Below the pieces are notes generated by a model. It was not told where the DNA came from. It was given only the letters and a program-made list of their open reading frames with translations, and ran no database searches. A program made the translations under genes and the position numbers. This document shows positions 9,746 through 19,258 of a stretch of 50,378 bases of DNA, in pieces. Location of the stretch: NCBI GenBank assembly GCA_017994575.1, contig JAGOKN010000008.1, positions 1-50,378 of the forward strand. Direction: 5' to 3'. Numbering within the stretch: position 1 is the first letter of the stretch; each line of letters begins with the position of its first letter. This stretch comes from Nitrosomonas sp. GTDB lineage: Bacteria; Pseudomonadota; Gammaproteobacteria; Burkholderiales; Nitrosomonadaceae.

Positions 9746-10831
9746 TTAAACAGTTTTACTGAGTATGGTGCGCAATATTTCGCAAAATTGTGAATTTTCA
9801 TCAGGTGTCCCTACAGTGACACGTAGACAATTTTCTAATAAAGGATGTGTGCCATCAAGATTCTTGATCAATATCCTGTGTTGTTTAAGCGCTTGAAAAA
9901 TTTTACTCGCTGTATGAACCCGGAACAAAATAAAGTTAGCATCCGAAGGAAATACTTCTAACCCATCTATTGTATCAAGATACTGACGTACTTTTGTGCG
10001 TTCTGCTTTGATAGCTTCTGCTTGCTCCAATAGCACATCAGTATGATGTAATACCTTCTCTGCAATCAATTGGGTCATTATGCCAACATTATACGGTAAA
10101 CGCACCTTTTCCAATTGCGTTAACCATTCCGATCGGCCAATCAGTAGGCCCAATCTTAAGCCTGCCAAGCCTAATTTGGAAAGTGTGCGCATTAATAACA
10201 GATTGGGGTATTGCGTCAATTGGTTGATCATGCTGGCATCAGCAAAAGCGTGATAAGCCTCATCGACTATTACGATCCCTGAGGTTGCCCGAATGATAGT
10301 GAGAATGGCGTTTGCATCAAATAAATTCCCTGTCGGATTATTGGGATAAGCCAGGAAGATAACTGCCGGTTTATGTTTTTCAATGGCTGCCAACATGGCT
10401 TCCAGATCAAGTGAAAAATCCTTTTTTAGCGGCACTCCTACATACGGCATATTCGCGAAGGTGGCGATCATTCGAAACATCACGAATGCAGGCTCAACAC
10501 TCATGAGTACAGCGCCGGGTTTTGCGGCTGCCATGGCGATAATCTGGATAATTTCATCCGATCCATTGCCTAGTAGAATATCCATCTCATCAGAAATAGC
10601 TAATGCTTGGCGTAGTGCTGCTTTCAGCGAGGCGGCGCTGGCATCGGGGTAGCGATTGACTGGAACAGTGGCTGTTAACTGTGCAATTTCTTCTCTTAAC
10701 ACAGCGGGTAATGGATAAGGATTTTCCATCGCATCCAACTTGATCATGCCAGTTGCAGGCGGCACATGATAAGCTGAAAGCGCAAGAATTTCCGGGCGAA
10801 TAATTTGATCTGGACTTTGAAAATTAGGCAT
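9746..10831 (-). CDS. hisC: Histidinol-phosphate aminotransferase HisC
   Basis: 361-residue fold-type I PLP aminotransferase. [15 protein letters not shown] holds the Schiff-base lysine; NPTGN and [10 protein letters not shown] are the other cofactor-contacting motifs. It makes L-histidinol phosphate from imidazole acetol phosphate. It is the first gene of the leftward his-hinT-tat run. About 170 bases of AT-rich noncoding DNA upstream (10832-11001) separate it from a same-strand methyltransferase gene and probably hold the operon promoter. hisG and hisD are not adjacent, although in many related genomes they precede hisC. Confidence 0.96.
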   Translation of the reverse strand: MPNFQSPDQIIRPEILALSAYHVPPATGMIKLDAMENPYPLPAVLREEIAQLTATVPVNRYPDASAASLKAALRQALAISDEMDILLGNGSDEIIQIIAMAAAKPGAVLMSVEPAFVMFRMIATFANMPYVGVPLKKDFSLDLEAMLAAIEKHKPAVIFLAYPNNPTGNLFDANAILTIIRATSGIVIVDEAYHAFADASMINQLTQYPNLLLMRTLSKLGLAGLRLGLLIGRSEWLTQLEKVRLPYNVGIMTQLIAEKVLHHTDVLLEQAEAIKAERTKVRQYLDTIDGLEVFPSDANFILFRVHTASKIFQALKQHRILIKNLDGTHPLLENCLRVTVGTPDENSQFCEILRTILSKTV

Positions 10832-11001
10832 AGGCGCCCATTTTAACCCAAGACGGATTTAAAATTGAGATCGTCACTATAATTTTATTGGAATAAATGC
10901 GCAAGTTGATATGCATACGTGTCAAAACATGTTTCCTGTTATGTGTTGATAATAAATGGTGCTAATAGCCTTCGAAAGGGGTTTTTTTATTTTATTAATC
11001 G

Positions 11002-12201
11002 CTACAGTAAACGGCTCTTGTCGCCTGTGCTAAAACCAATCAGCGGTTCCGGGAAATGCTTGCTAAAAGCGATGACTTTAAACAGTTCACCCATTTCAGC
11101 AGGGCTGATCAATTTTTGTAGCTGATTGGCTTGGGGTAAATATTGATTCATATTTTCAGCCGATGTCTGTGCCAGAATTTCAGTGATGCCACAATTAATC
11201 AGGAAAAAGGCCTGAGTAGTGTAGCCTGACAGCAGTAATTCGGTATTCTCGGCGGCTTCAGTCACTGCACTGAAATCAACATGGCTGGTGATATCCTGTA
11301 AGCCTGGCAGATAAAATGGATCATCATGCGCATGATGGCGATAGTGACACATCAGCGTACCTTGGTTACGCTGCGGATGATAATATTCATTGCGACCAAA
11401 ACCATAATCAATCAATAAAATCACTCCTTGTTGGATAACATCCGCCAAGCTGAGTATAAAGCGTCTGGCTGCTAGATTAATTTCGCTGATGTAAGGATAG
11501 GTAGCGGTCGCATCATTGTCCGGATTGACTTGGCACATTAATTCACGGGCTATCTTGTACAGTTCTTGATTCTGAATGACGCGCTCCTGCCATTCGAATT
11601 GGGTATTTTGCCAGATAACGCCACGTTCATGCACTGCGTCATCATGCCATGACACAATATGTACCGGCATGGCATCCAGTACTTCGTTGGCAAGAACGGT
11701 GCCATTAAATTGTGTGGGTAACCGTTCCAACCATTCGAGTAAATGCATGAAGCGAGGAGCTTCGGTGGCAATGAGCGCGCGTTGCCGTTCACGCAACTCG
11801 GCGCTGACTTCAAGAATAAAATATTTCTTAGGTAAACAATCGAGTTGTTCCAATTCACCGAGTATATCCAGCGCCAGTTTGCCTGATCCGGCGCCAAATT
11901 CTAGAATGTCGGCATTCTCAACTTGCTCGGAAATTTGCTTGATTTGCCGTGCCAATGTTCGGCCAAACAATGAAGAAATTTCTGGTGCAGTCACAAAATC
12001 TCCCGCATGACCTAATTTGGTGGCACCACCACTGTAATAACCCATGCCAGGTGCATACAGGGCCAGATTCATATATTGATCGAATGAAATCCAACCATCT
12101 GTTTTGGTCATTTCATTCTGAATCAGTTTCTGCACAGCGTGACTATGCGCAAGTGCGGTTTCGCTGGCGGGCGGAAGCGTTGAATGTAAAGACATGAGCA
12201 A
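11002..12201 (-). CDS. Class I SAM-dependent methyltransferase, MidA/NDUFAF7 family
   Basis: 399 residues. The family hallmark opening ISFDQYMNLALYAPGMGYYSGG, the SAM-binding loop ILEFGAGSGKLALDIL (residues about 100-115), VLANEVLDAMPVHIV and LLIDYGFGRNEYYHPQRNQGTLMCHYRHH identify a COG1565 protein. The eukaryotic relative NDUFAF7 methylates an arginine of complex I; the bacterial role is not established. A start six bases downstream (ATG at 12195) is equally possible. It is divergent from the pteridine reductase-like gene, a pairing often seen in betaproteobacteria. Confidence 0.85.
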   Translation of the reverse strand: MLMSLHSTLPPASETALAHSHAVQKLIQNEMTKTDGWISFDQYMNLALYAPGMGYYSGGATKLGHAGDFVTAPEISSLFGRTLARQIKQISEQVENADILEFGAGSGKLALDILGELEQLDCLPKKYFILEVSAELRERQRALIATEAPRFMHLLEWLERLPTQFNGTVLANEVLDAMPVHIVSWHDDAVHERGVIWQNTQFEWQERVIQNQELYKIARELMCQVNPDNDATATYPYISEINLAARRFILSLADVIQQGVILLIDYGFGRNEYYHPQRNQGTLMCHYRHHAHDDPFYLPGLQDITSHVDFSAVTEAAENTELLLSGYTTQAFFLINCGITEILAQTSAENMNQYLPQANQLQKLISPAEMGELFKVIAFSKHFPEPLIGFSTGDKSRLL

Positions 12202-12281
12202 GAAAATTTCTTTGTGGTAAATTTCGAGAGATCGGAAATAAATCGTGACATAGTTTAACAGTACTGATGAAGGAGAGATAT

Positions 12282-13022
12282 GTGCGAGAGAAAGTGATAT
12301 TGATTACGGGGGGCGCAAAACGGGTAGGGGCTGCCATCAGTCGGAGATTACATGCGCAAGGCGCCAGATTAGTGGTGCATTATCGCTCTTCATTGGACGA
12401 AGCGAGAATGCTGCAAAATGAATTGAATCAAAAAAGACCCGACTCCGTTGCATTGGCGCAAGCCGATTTGCTGGATAGTGAATTGTTGCCGGATTTGATA
12501 GAGAAAGCAGCCAAGCGTTTTGGGCAACTGGATGTGTTGATCAATAATGCTTCCAGTTTTTTTCCGACCCCTTTGCATCAATGTACACAGGACGATTGGC
12601 ATGATCTCGTGGGCAGCAATCTGCGAGCTCCTCTATTTTTATCTCAGGCTGCCGCGCCATATCTGAAAGCACGGCGAGGTTGCGTAATTAATATTGTGGA
12701 TATTCATACAGAACGGCCATTAAAGCATTATCTGATCTATAACGCCGCCAAGGGGGGGTTGTTGTCATTGACCAAGTCGCTAGCCGTGGAAATGGCCCCT
12801 GAAGTGCGCGTCAACGGCGTTTCTCCAGGGCCTATTTTGTGGCCTGAAGATGGCGAATGGACAGATGAAGCAGCGCGCCAGCATATTATTGCGAGCACAC
12901 TACTGAAACGTTGCGGCGAACCGGATGATATTGCCAAAACCGTGCAGTTTCTGATTGCCGATGCGCCTTATATTACCGGCCAAATTATCGCTGTGGATGG
13001 TGGACGCAGTATTCACTTGTGA
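12282..13022 (+). CDS. Short-chain dehydrogenase, pteridine reductase-like
   Basis: A 246-residue SDR. The cofactor loop VILITGGAKRVGAAISRRL has the TGxxxRxG form of pteridine reductases (GGAKRVG) instead of the classical TGxxxGxG. NNASSFFPTPL, the catalytic YNAAKGG (Tyr-x3-Lys) and a C-terminal YITGQIIAVDGG follow. Such enzymes use NADPH to reduce dihydropteridines (FolM/PTR1-like). I place the start at the GTG at 12282 because GGAG at 12272-12275 lies six bases before it; an in-frame ATG at 12267 lacks a clear ribosome site. The substrate is inferred from family only. Confidence 0.82.
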   Translation: MREKVILITGGAKRVGAAISRRLHAQGARLVVHYRSSLDEARMLQNELNQKRPDSVALAQADLLDSELLPDLIEKAAKRFGQLDVLINNASSFFPTPLHQCTQDDWHDLVGSNLRAPLFLSQAAAPYLKARRGCVINIVDIHTERPLKHYLIYNAAKGGLLSLTKSLAVEMAPEVRVNGVSPGPILWPEDGEWTDEAARQHIIASTLLKRCGEPDDIAKTVQFLIADAPYITGQIIAVDGGRSIHL

Positions 13023-13041
13023 AGAATGCTAGGGGATTTCA

Positions 13042-13380
13042 TTATTCACCAAATGCATTCTTAATCCATTCAATGTGCTCGCCATTGGTGCCTGTGAGTA
13101 GTAATGCGTCAAAGCGACAGGGAGCGTCATCATGCAATGCTGCGAGATAGTGACGCGCGGTGTGCAGGAGTTTGGCTTGCTTGGAGGGTGTAATGCTGGC
13201 GGCTGCGCCGCCGAACATTTCATGAGCGCGCATTCGAACCTCGATAAATACGATCGTATCTCCATCGCGCATGATCAGGTCAATTTCTCCGAAGCGACAG
13301 CGATAGTTTCGTGCAATCAATATTAGATGTTGGTGCTGGAGATATGCGGCGGCAATTTGTTCGGCCTCATTGCCCTTCAT
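13042..13380 (-). CDS. YraN/UPF0102 family endonuclease-like protein
   Basis: About 112 residues from the ATG at 13378-13380 (MKGNEAEQIAAAYLQ). The restriction-endonuclease-like core is visible: GNEAEQIAAAYLQ, ARNYRCRFGEIDLIMRDGDTIVFIEVRMRA (E-D-ExR motif; the usual VEVK is IEVR here) and KQAKLLHTARHYLA. An in-frame extension to 13476 runs into the lpoA-like gene and is not supported. Its start overlaps the end of the lpoA-like gene by 14 bases. The grouping of rsmI, lpoA and yraN is conserved across proteobacteria. The biochemical role is unproven. Confidence 0.88.
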   Translation of the reverse strand: MKGNEAEQIAAAYLQHQHLILIARNYRCRFGEIDLIMRDGDTIVFIEVRMRAHEMFGGAAASITPSKQAKLLHTARHYLAALHDDAPCRFDALLLTGTNGEHIEWIKNAFGE

Positions 13381-14491
13381 GGTTTGCGATATCCTGCGAT
13401 GATTGAATGAGTTGTACTTTGCCTTGTTCAAACTGCGCTGCAATCGGTGCGCGGATAAATTGATTGGGAGGTGCAAAGCGTATATGACCGGTTACGCCAT
13501 CGAAGGAAATTTCATTGATTCTTTGCGACTGAGGTGGCAACAGATGAGTCATTAGGCGGAAAGCATCGATGCCCAATGCATAGAGACGCTCCATATCCGT
13601 GCTTTTGGCCTTATTTGTGTGACGATAGGCCATGACAGCAGGGTGATCAGGTTGAAGTAACCACGGCATATCCATAAATTGGATGCCGTTTAAGTCATTG
13701 TTCAACAGAAAATTATCATTGCCAATAAAAGCCTGTGAAGTTGCATAGACAGGCGCTTCGGGATCAAGATATGCGCGTAGTACGCGTGATTTTGCGGAAT
13801 CCAGAGCAAGAAAAATCAGGCGATCGTCGCCTGCTGTCAAATGCCGGAACTGTTGCAGCGTATTAGGTTCATTGACATAACGCAATGATTCCGTTGTTTT
13901 ACCGGATTCACTCTGCCATCTTTCGATAAATGCAGTTTGTAAGCGTTTGGATAAAGAGCTGTCGTCGCCAATGACGATGGCATGATTCTTGCCGTTGGAA
14001 AGCGCCCATTTTGCGATGTGATGTGCTTCGGATTCCATTTGCAGGCCAAACAAATACAGTTTGGATGGTAAAGCTTTTGTATTGTCTACATTATTGAGTG
14101 CTAGCGTGGGCACTTCCAGTGTTTTATTGGAAGCGATGGCCGATACACCGTCTCTAGTGAGTGGTCCGACGATGAATGCCGCACCGGCAGTGATTGCTTG
14201 CTGATAACTGACAAAAATATCGAGAGGATCATCGGTCGTAGAATATACCCGAATGATGAGCGGTAGCGCCTGCTCGCGCATCGTGGCCGCCACAAAACCT
14301 TCTTTTACAATCCGGGCAGCTTCTCCAAATGCAGATGATTCGAGCGGCAATAGTAAGGCGATATGAGGAACGGGCGCAGGTTCGATAACTTCTGCAGACT
14401 GAAAAGGTTCTTCGGGATCAGTAGCCATTGCCAGCGAGCTACCGTATAGTGCAAAGATCACGACCAGAACAATTGTAATAAAACGTTGCAT
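13367..14491 (-). CDS. Penicillin-binding protein activator LpoA/LppC-like
   Basis: About 374 residues from the ATG at 14489-14491 (MQRFITIVLVVIFALYGSSLAMA), which gives a signal peptide; a 30-residue upstream extension would destroy it and overlap rsmI. The mature protein has the type I periplasmic-binding fold: HIALLLPLESSAFGEAARIVKEGF, GAAFIVGPLTRDGVSAIA, RLYALGIDAFRL and a final ISFDGVTGHIRFAP segment. LppC proteins activate class A PBPs; E. coli LpoA is a lipoprotein, but no lipobox Cys is seen here, so this form may be soluble in the periplasm. It is shorter than E. coli LpoA because the N-terminal TPR domain is missing. Confidence 0.82.
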   Translation of the reverse strand: MQRFITIVLVVIFALYGSSLAMATDPEEPFQSAEVIEPAPVPHIALLLPLESSAFGEAARIVKEGFVAATMREQALPLIIRVYSTTDDPLDIFVSYQQAITAGAAFIVGPLTRDGVSAIASNKTLEVPTLALNNVDNTKALPSKLYLFGLQMESEAHHIAKWALSNGKNHAIVIGDDSSLSKRLQTAFIERWQSESGKTTESLRYVNEPNTLQQFRHLTAGDDRLIFLALDSAKSRVLRAYLDPEAPVYATSQAFIGNDNFLLNNDLNGIQFMDMPWLLQPDHPAVMAYRHTNKAKSTDMERLYALGIDAFRLMTHLLPPQSQRINEISFDGVTGHIRFAPPNQFIRAPIAAQFEQGKVQLIQSSQDIANHEGQ

Positions 14492-14501
14492 AGTGAGGAT
14501 T

Positions 14502-15359
14502 ATGCTGGAAAAAAGCGCATTATATGTGGTTGCTACCCCAATAGGAAATTTAAGCGATATTACTCTGCGGGCGTTAGACATATTGGCAAAAGTCGACGTG
14601 GTTGCGGCTGAACATATTCAAAACTCCAAACATTTATTAGCGTCACATTCAATTTCAGCAAAGTGGATCAGTTTGCATCAGCATAATGAAACGGCGGTTG
14701 CAGACAAAATATTAGCGCTATTAGCCTCCGGGGGATGCGTGGCATTAGTGACAGACGCCGGCACCCCAGGCATTTCCGACCCTGGTGCAATACTGGTTCA
14801 ACGTGTGCGTGCGCAAGGTTATTCAGTCATTCCGATTCCTGGCGCCAATGCAGCCGTATGTGCCTTGTCGGCGGCTGGTATTACGAATCCGCACTTCCTA
14901 TTTTATGGTTTTTTGCCTACCAAGACCGGTTTGCGCCAGCGGGAATTGACGGCTCTTCAGTCCCAAACGAGTACATCGATATTTTATGAGGCACCTCATC
15001 GCATTCTGGAATGTGTGATGGATATGTTGGTAGTATTCGGGCCGCAACGGCGATTGACCATTGCCCGGGAATTAACCAAAGTATTTGAGACTATTCATGT
15101 GGGGACATTGCAAGAAACCCTTGTTTGGTTACAAGCCGATGCCAATCAGCAAAAAGGTGAATTCGTTTTGTTGCTATCGGGCGCTGAAATTCTGGATAAA
15201 TCGGAAGTGAGTGAGCAAGCTCGACACACACTGACTTGTTTGCTGAGTGAGTTGCCATTAAAACAGGCAGTTAAACTGACTACCGAAATTACCAATGAAA
15301 ATAAAAACACGCTTTATCAGTTGGCGCTGGATCTGAAAGCAGCCAAATACCCTGAATAG
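14502..15359 (+). CDS. rsmI: 16S rRNA (cytidine1402-2'-O)-methyltransferase RsmI
   Basis: 285 residues from the ATG at 14502 (an in-frame GTG at 14493 would add three). LYVVATPIGNLSDITLRALDIL, DAGTPGISDPGAILV, VIPIPGANAAVCALSAAG and SIFYEAPHRILECV are the tetrapyrrole-methylase-family motifs of RsmI, which methylates the ribose of C1402 in 16S rRNA. GAGGA lies just before the ATG. The gene is head-to-head with the lpoA-like gene, with start codons only about 10 bases apart, so each promoter must lie within the other gene or further away. Confidence 0.95.
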   Translation: MLEKSALYVVATPIGNLSDITLRALDILAKVDVVAAEHIQNSKHLLASHSISAKWISLHQHNETAVADKILALLASGGCVALVTDAGTPGISDPGAILVQRVRAQGYSVIPIPGANAAVCALSAAGITNPHFLFYGFLPTKTGLRQRELTALQSQTSTSIFYEAPHRILECVMDMLVVFGPQRRLTIARELTKVFETIHVGTLQETLVWLQADANQQKGEFVLLLSGAEILDKSEVSEQARHTLTCLLSELPLKQAVKLTTEITNENKNTLYQLALDLKAAKYPE

Positions 15360-15407
15360 CTGAGTGTCTGAGATATAATACCGAGATTAACTTAACGCTA
15401 ATTAATC

Positions 15408-16445
15408 GTGACCCTTCTCACCATAACCCGTCCTGATGATTGGCATTTACATGTGCGCGATGGCGAGCAGTTGCGCGCAGTGCTGCCACATACTGCGCAA
15501 CAATTTGCTCGCGCCATTATCATGCCTAACCTGAGACCGCCGGTGGTGACGACCGAAAGAGCATTGGCATACCGGGCGCGAATCCTCGCGGCCTTGCCGA
15601 CAATTCTGCAATCCCGTTTCGAACCGCTGATGACGCTTTATCTGACTGACAATACGCAGCCCGCAGAAATCATCCGTGCCAAAGAAAGCGGTGCCGTGCA
15701 TGGCGTGAAGTTTTATCCAGCGGGCGCTACAACCAATTCCGATGCCGGTGTTACCAATATCGCAAAATGCTATGCCACGCTCGAAGCCATGGAACAAAAC
15801 GATCTGCCTTTATTGGTGCATGGGGAGGTCACGGATTCTGACATCGATGTGTTTGATAAAGAAAAAATGTTTATCGATCGGATTTTGGTTCCGCTTACGC
15901 AACGATTTCCTCATTTGCGCATTGTATTCGAGCATGTCACAACGCGGGATGCAGTGGCTTTTGTCAAGCAGGCATCCGGGAAAGTTGCCGCTACGATTAC
16001 TGCGCATCATTTGTTATTGAATCGTAATGCAATATTTCAGGGGGGCATTCATCCGCATCATTATTGCCTGCCGATATTAAAACGTGAAATTCATCGGCAA
16101 GCTTTACTCGAGGCAGCTACTAGCGGCAATGCTAAGTTCTTTCTGGGCACGGATAGTGCGCCTCATTCACAAGCCAACAAAGAAAACACCTGCGGGTGTG
16201 CAGGGATTTTTACGGCCCATGCAGCCATTGAGTTATATGCAACCGCATTTGAGCAGGCCGGTGCGCTGGATAAACTGGAGGCGTTTGCCAGTTTTTATGG
16301 TGCAGATTTTTATCAGTTGCCGCGAAACCGCGATTCAATTACGCTGCATAAAGAAAATTGGATCGTTCCAGAGCAACTGGAATTTGCCGGGGAGAAACTG
16401 GTACCGCTGTACGCAGGGCTCAGCTTGGCCTGGAAAATGGCGTGA
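15408..16445 (+). CDS. pyrC: Dihydroorotase PyrC (class II, E. coli type)
   Basis: 345 residues. [10 protein letters not shown] carries the metal-binding HxH near residues 12-14, [17 protein letters not shown] carries the carbamylated lysine, LPLLVHGEV and VFEHVTT the other histidines, and [10 protein letters not shown] the catalytic Asp. It cyclises N-carbamoyl-aspartate to dihydroorotate in pyrimidine synthesis. Start is GTG at 15408, giving [15 protein letters not shown]; length fits the E. coli form (about 348). It lies 48 bases downstream of rsmI and may share its transcript. Confidence 0.96.
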   Translation: MTLLTITRPDDWHLHVRDGEQLRAVLPHTAQQFARAIIMPNLRPPVVTTERALAYRARILAALPTILQSRFEPLMTLYLTDNTQPAEIIRAKESGAVHGVKFYPAGATTNSDAGVTNIAKCYATLEAMEQNDLPLLVHGEVTDSDIDVFDKEKMFIDRILVPLTQRFPHLRIVFEHVTTRDAVAFVKQASGKVAATITAHHLLLNRNAIFQGGIHPHHYCLPILKREIHRQALLEAATSGNAKFFLGTDSAPHSQANKENTCGCAGIFTAHAAIELYATAFEQAGALDKLEAFASFYGADFYQLPRNRDSITLHKENWIVPEQLEFAGEKLVPLYAGLSLAWKMA

Positions 16446-16489
16446 TCGTCAATCAATATCAAAAAACACGTTTCCGCTTCTCAGGTTGC

Positions 16490-16858
16490 CTACCAATGCT
16501 TTAATGCGCGGTTCCAGTGATACAACAATCGTGCAAAGCCATTATATGACAGATGCGCGAGCGACCTGATTACCGGCAGCTGAAATAGCGCTGCCAGCCA
16601 GCGCTGATTGGGAGTTTGCCGCCAGAGATGGATAAATGCATCAACGCCAATCTTGATGCCGCCCTGGTCATCCTTGACATGCAATCGTTCTCGCACCAAC
16701 TCCAACGAGCTTTTTACATCTTCCGCCGTATCAGGATAGTGATGCACATCCACCCATTCGATAGTTGTTATGCCGCACTTCTCCATGCGTTGGCGCTGGT
16801 CTTTGATGCCCGCACGACAAACCGGACATGCACTGTTGTAATAAACCTTGGTGGACAC
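16490..16858 (-). CDS. DCC-family thiol-disulfide oxidoreductase-like protein (DUF393)
   Basis: 122 residues with a thioredoxin-like active site CPVC at Cys11 and Cys14 (VYYNSACPVCRAGI), a typical DCC/DUF393 opening, and a C-terminal LLYHWNRALKHW. These small proteins are predicted redox proteins; no substrate is established. It converges on pyrC, with 44 bases between the stops. Confidence 0.8.
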   Translation of the reverse strand: MSTKVYYNSACPVCRAGIKDQRQRMEKCGITTIEWVDVHHYPDTAEDVKSSLELVRERLHVKDDQGGIKIGVDAFIHLWRQTPNQRWLAALFQLPVIRSLAHLSYNGFARLLYHWNRALKHW

Positions 16859-17029
16859 TCGTTAGCCTGTTTCTAATAAATGAATCATTTGTTTAAGGCA
16901 TTCTACAGCAAGAATATCAGATATTTTTTGAATATCATGAAGTCTGTCATTTCATAATCAATGTTGCACTATTTAGGGTTTACAATCAGTTTATCCAGGA
17001 ATAGTGGTGGTTCAAAAAACGGTATAGGC

Positions 17030-17635
17030 ATGGCAGTGAAAAATTCACAAACTGCTCCAATCATTCATTTTCCCAGTACGTCAGCGCTGGTTGCCGAGCT
17101 TGGCGGCAGCTATGTGGCGCAATTGGGTATCCATCTGCATGAACTCAATCCGGCAGAAATTTATAAGTGGTTCTTAGCCGCATTATTGTATGGCGCTCGC
17201 ATTTCAGAAACTATCGCCGGTCGCACCTGGCAAGTATTCAAACGCCATGACATTCTGACTCCGAAGAGAGTGATTGATGCCGGTAGGGAAAGATTGGCGG
17301 CTTTACTCGATGAAGGCGGTTATGTGCGTTACGATTATAAAACAGCCACTAAATTGCTCGCAGTAAACCAGTCTTTGCTTGATCAATATGCTGGAAACCT
17401 GAATGACTTGCATGTCACTGCTGCAGATGCTTGCGATCTGGAACAACGGGTAATGAATTTGGGCAAGGGGATTGGTTGCGTGACTACGCATATTTTTTTA
17501 CGCCAACTGCGCGGTCGCTGGGAAAAAGCTGCGCCGCCACTGGCAGCGTTGGCGCTGAATGCAGCACAGGAACTAGGCTTTGTGCCGGAAGCTTTGAAAA
17601 ATGACCCTAAGCGAGTACTGATTCATCTACAGTAA
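17030..17635 (+). CDS. HhH-GPD/endonuclease III-like protein lacking an obvious catalytic lysine
   Basis: About 201 residues from the ATG at 17030 (MAVKNSQTAPIIHF); an upstream in-frame ATG at 16961 adds 23 unconserved residues. The layout follows helix-hairpin-helix DNA glycosylases: FLAALLYGARISETIAGRTWQVF in the position of EndoIII LLSAQxTD, then VMNLGKGIGCVTTHIFLRQLRG in place of the hairpin LPGVGRKTANVVL. The Lys normally found in the hairpin and the FeS cysteines of EndoIII are absent, so activity is doubtful. I do not recognise a named family with certainty. An in-frame open stretch continues for 38 codons beyond the stop (to 17752). Confidence 0.5.
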   Translation: MAVKNSQTAPIIHFPSTSALVAELGGSYVAQLGIHLHELNPAEIYKWFLAALLYGARISETIAGRTWQVFKRHDILTPKRVIDAGRERLAALLDEGGYVRYDYKTATKLLAVNQSLLDQYAGNLNDLHVTAADACDLEQRVMNLGKGIGCVTTHIFLRQLRGRWEKAAPPLAALALNAAQELGFVPEALKNDPKRVLIHLQ

Positions 17636-17870
17636 GTGTGGTGTGAAAATGGCAAATCAGTGGAAAGTTTTGTTGATTTTGAAGCAGCATTGGTTCGGTA
17701 TGGATTACGTCTGCGCCATTTGGAAAAGAAAATCAAATACGCGAATCGATAGTCAAAATACCCTGAAAGGATCGAAGTCAGGGCTGATACAAAAAAAGTA
17801 ATTTTTCTCTTGATTCTGGACCTTATGATCCTATATTCGTAACATTACCTTATCAGGAAAAGAGGGCGGT

Positions 17871-18668
17871 ATGACAACCATTCGTTCGCCTGCTGCTGCA
17901 GGATTGTTTTACCCCGCTGATGCGCAACAGCTTGCGCAGGACGTGCGGCAATTGCTTGCACAAGCAAAATGGTATGATCTTAAACCGAAAGCGTTTATCG
18001 TTCCCCATGCCGGATATATTTACTCCGGCGCTATCGCTGCCACGGCATATGCCAGCCTGCAATCAATCGCTGAAAAAATCAAACATATCGTATTGCTCGG
18101 TCCCGCTCATCGTGTTGCTGTGGAAGGTCTGGCACTGCCCGGAGCGGATATGTTTGAGACGCCACTGGGACGCGTGCAACTGGATACGGATTTAGTGCGC
18201 AAGATAGTTCATCTGCCACAAGTGACGATCAACAAGGCAGCGCATACTTTGGAGCATTCATTGGAAGTGCAGTTGCCATTTTTGCAAAGTGTACTGAATG
18301 ATTTTACCTTGCTGCCATTAGCGGTTGGTCATACCTCAGCACAGGCCGTGGCTGAGGTGTTGGAGCAGGTGTGGGGTGGAGATGAAACGTTGATTGTGAT
18401 TAGCTCGGATCTTTCACATTATTTGCCGTATGCGATTGCTCAACGCGTGGATCACGCAACCGTGCAGTCCATATTGCAGCTACAACAACCCATTGGACAT
18501 GATCACGCGTGTGGGGGTACGCCCATCAGTGGATTGATCATTGCAGCACAAAAGCATCATTTGACGCCGCATTTGCTTGATTTGCGCAATTCTGGAGATA
18601 CTGCAGGCTCACGCGATCAAGTGGTTGGCTATGCGGCACTGGCATTTACTGAAGAGGAGGTATCGTGA
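17871..18668 (+). CDS. amrB: AmmeMemoRadiSam system protein B (MEMO1 family)
   Basis: 265 residues of the MEMO1-like extradiol-dioxygenase fold: RSPAAAGLFYPADAQQL, FIVPHAGYIYSGAIAATAYASL (metal-ligand His), VLLGPAHRVAVEGLALPG, EHSLEVQLPFLQ, ISSDLSHYLPY and the final GYAALAF. Family members are widespread in archaea and bacteria next to an AMMECR1 protein and a radical SAM enzyme, which is the arrangement here. The biochemical activity of the bacterial system is unknown. It is the first gene of a four-gene operon whose reading frames overlap by 1-20 bases. Confidence 0.93.
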   Translation: MTTIRSPAAAGLFYPADAQQLAQDVRQLLAQAKWYDLKPKAFIVPHAGYIYSGAIAATAYASLQSIAEKIKHIVLLGPAHRVAVEGLALPGADMFETPLGRVQLDTDLVRKIVHLPQVTINKAAHTLEHSLEVQLPFLQSVLNDFTLLPLAVGHTSAQAVAEVLEQVWGGDETLIVISSDLSHYLPYAIAQRVDHATVQSILQLQQPIGHDHACGGTPISGLIIAAQKHHLTPHLLDLRNSGDTAGSRDQVVGYAALAFTEEEVS

Positions 18669-19258
18669 TGTCGCTTGAGAAAAATGAGCAAGGAAAAATA
18701 CTGTTGCACATTGCCCGTGCGGCTATTGCTCGCGCTTTGCGTGCCTCCGGTCAATCACTGGCCATCGATGAACAATTACCGTGGCTTTCTCGACCGGGAG
18801 CAACTTTTGTCACCTTGACGCAGTCGGGTGATTTGCGAGGCTGCATCGGGTCGTTGCAAGCGCGCAAACCACTGATTGATGATGTCAGCAATAATGCGGT
18901 GGCGGCCGCACTGCACGATCCCCGTTTCACGCCATTGACAGCGAATGAGTTATCGATGATCAATGTGGAAGTTTCACTGCTTTCCGACCTGCAACCATTG
19001 GATTTTGATAGTGAAGCTGATGCTTTGGCGCAATTACGCCCGAACATTGATGGGATAGTGCTTGAATACGGAGTTTATCGCAGTACCTTTTTACCCCAAG
19101 TATGGGAAAGTCTGCCGCAACCGCAGCAATTTCTCGCCAAGTTAAAATCCAAAGCCAGATTATCTGAAAATTTCTGGGCTGAGGATATCAAATTGTTCCG
19201 CTATACCGTCAGTAAATGGCGCGAAGCTGATTTTGTCACAGAGCATGCCCATGGATGA
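18668..19258 (+). CDS. amrA: AmmeMemoRadiSam system protein A (AMMECR1 family)
   Basis: About 196 residues. The AMMECR1 signatures are TFVTLTQSGDLRGCIGSLQARKPLIDDVSNNAVAAALHDPRF (LRGCIG is the hallmark hexamer) and VEVSLLS, with STFLPQVWESLPQPQQFLAKLKSKA near the end. The function of bacterial AMMECR1 proteins is not established. I choose ATG at 18668 because AGGAGG lies seven bases upstream; a GTG three bases earlier is also in frame. Its start touches the amrB stop and its end overlaps amrS, showing translational coupling. Confidence 0.94.
   Translation: MSLEKNEQGKILLHIARAAIARALRASGQSLAIDEQLPWLSRPGATFVTLTQSGDLRGCIGSLQARKPLIDDVSNNAVAAALHDPRFTPLTANELSMINVEVSLLSDLQPLDFDSEADALAQLRPNIDGIVLEYGVYRSTFLPQVWESLPQPQQFLAKLKSKARLSENFWAEDIKLFRYTVSKWREADFVTEHAHG

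Noticed and set aside
13381..13476. N-terminal extension of the YraN-like protein
   Set aside because: The extra residues overlap the lpoA-like gene and are unlike the family, which starts at MKGNEAEQIAA.
17649..17801. 50-codon ORF starting MANQWKVLLILKQHWF between the HhH-like gene and amrB
   Set aside because: No family, weak start context, and it competes with another frame of the same DNA.
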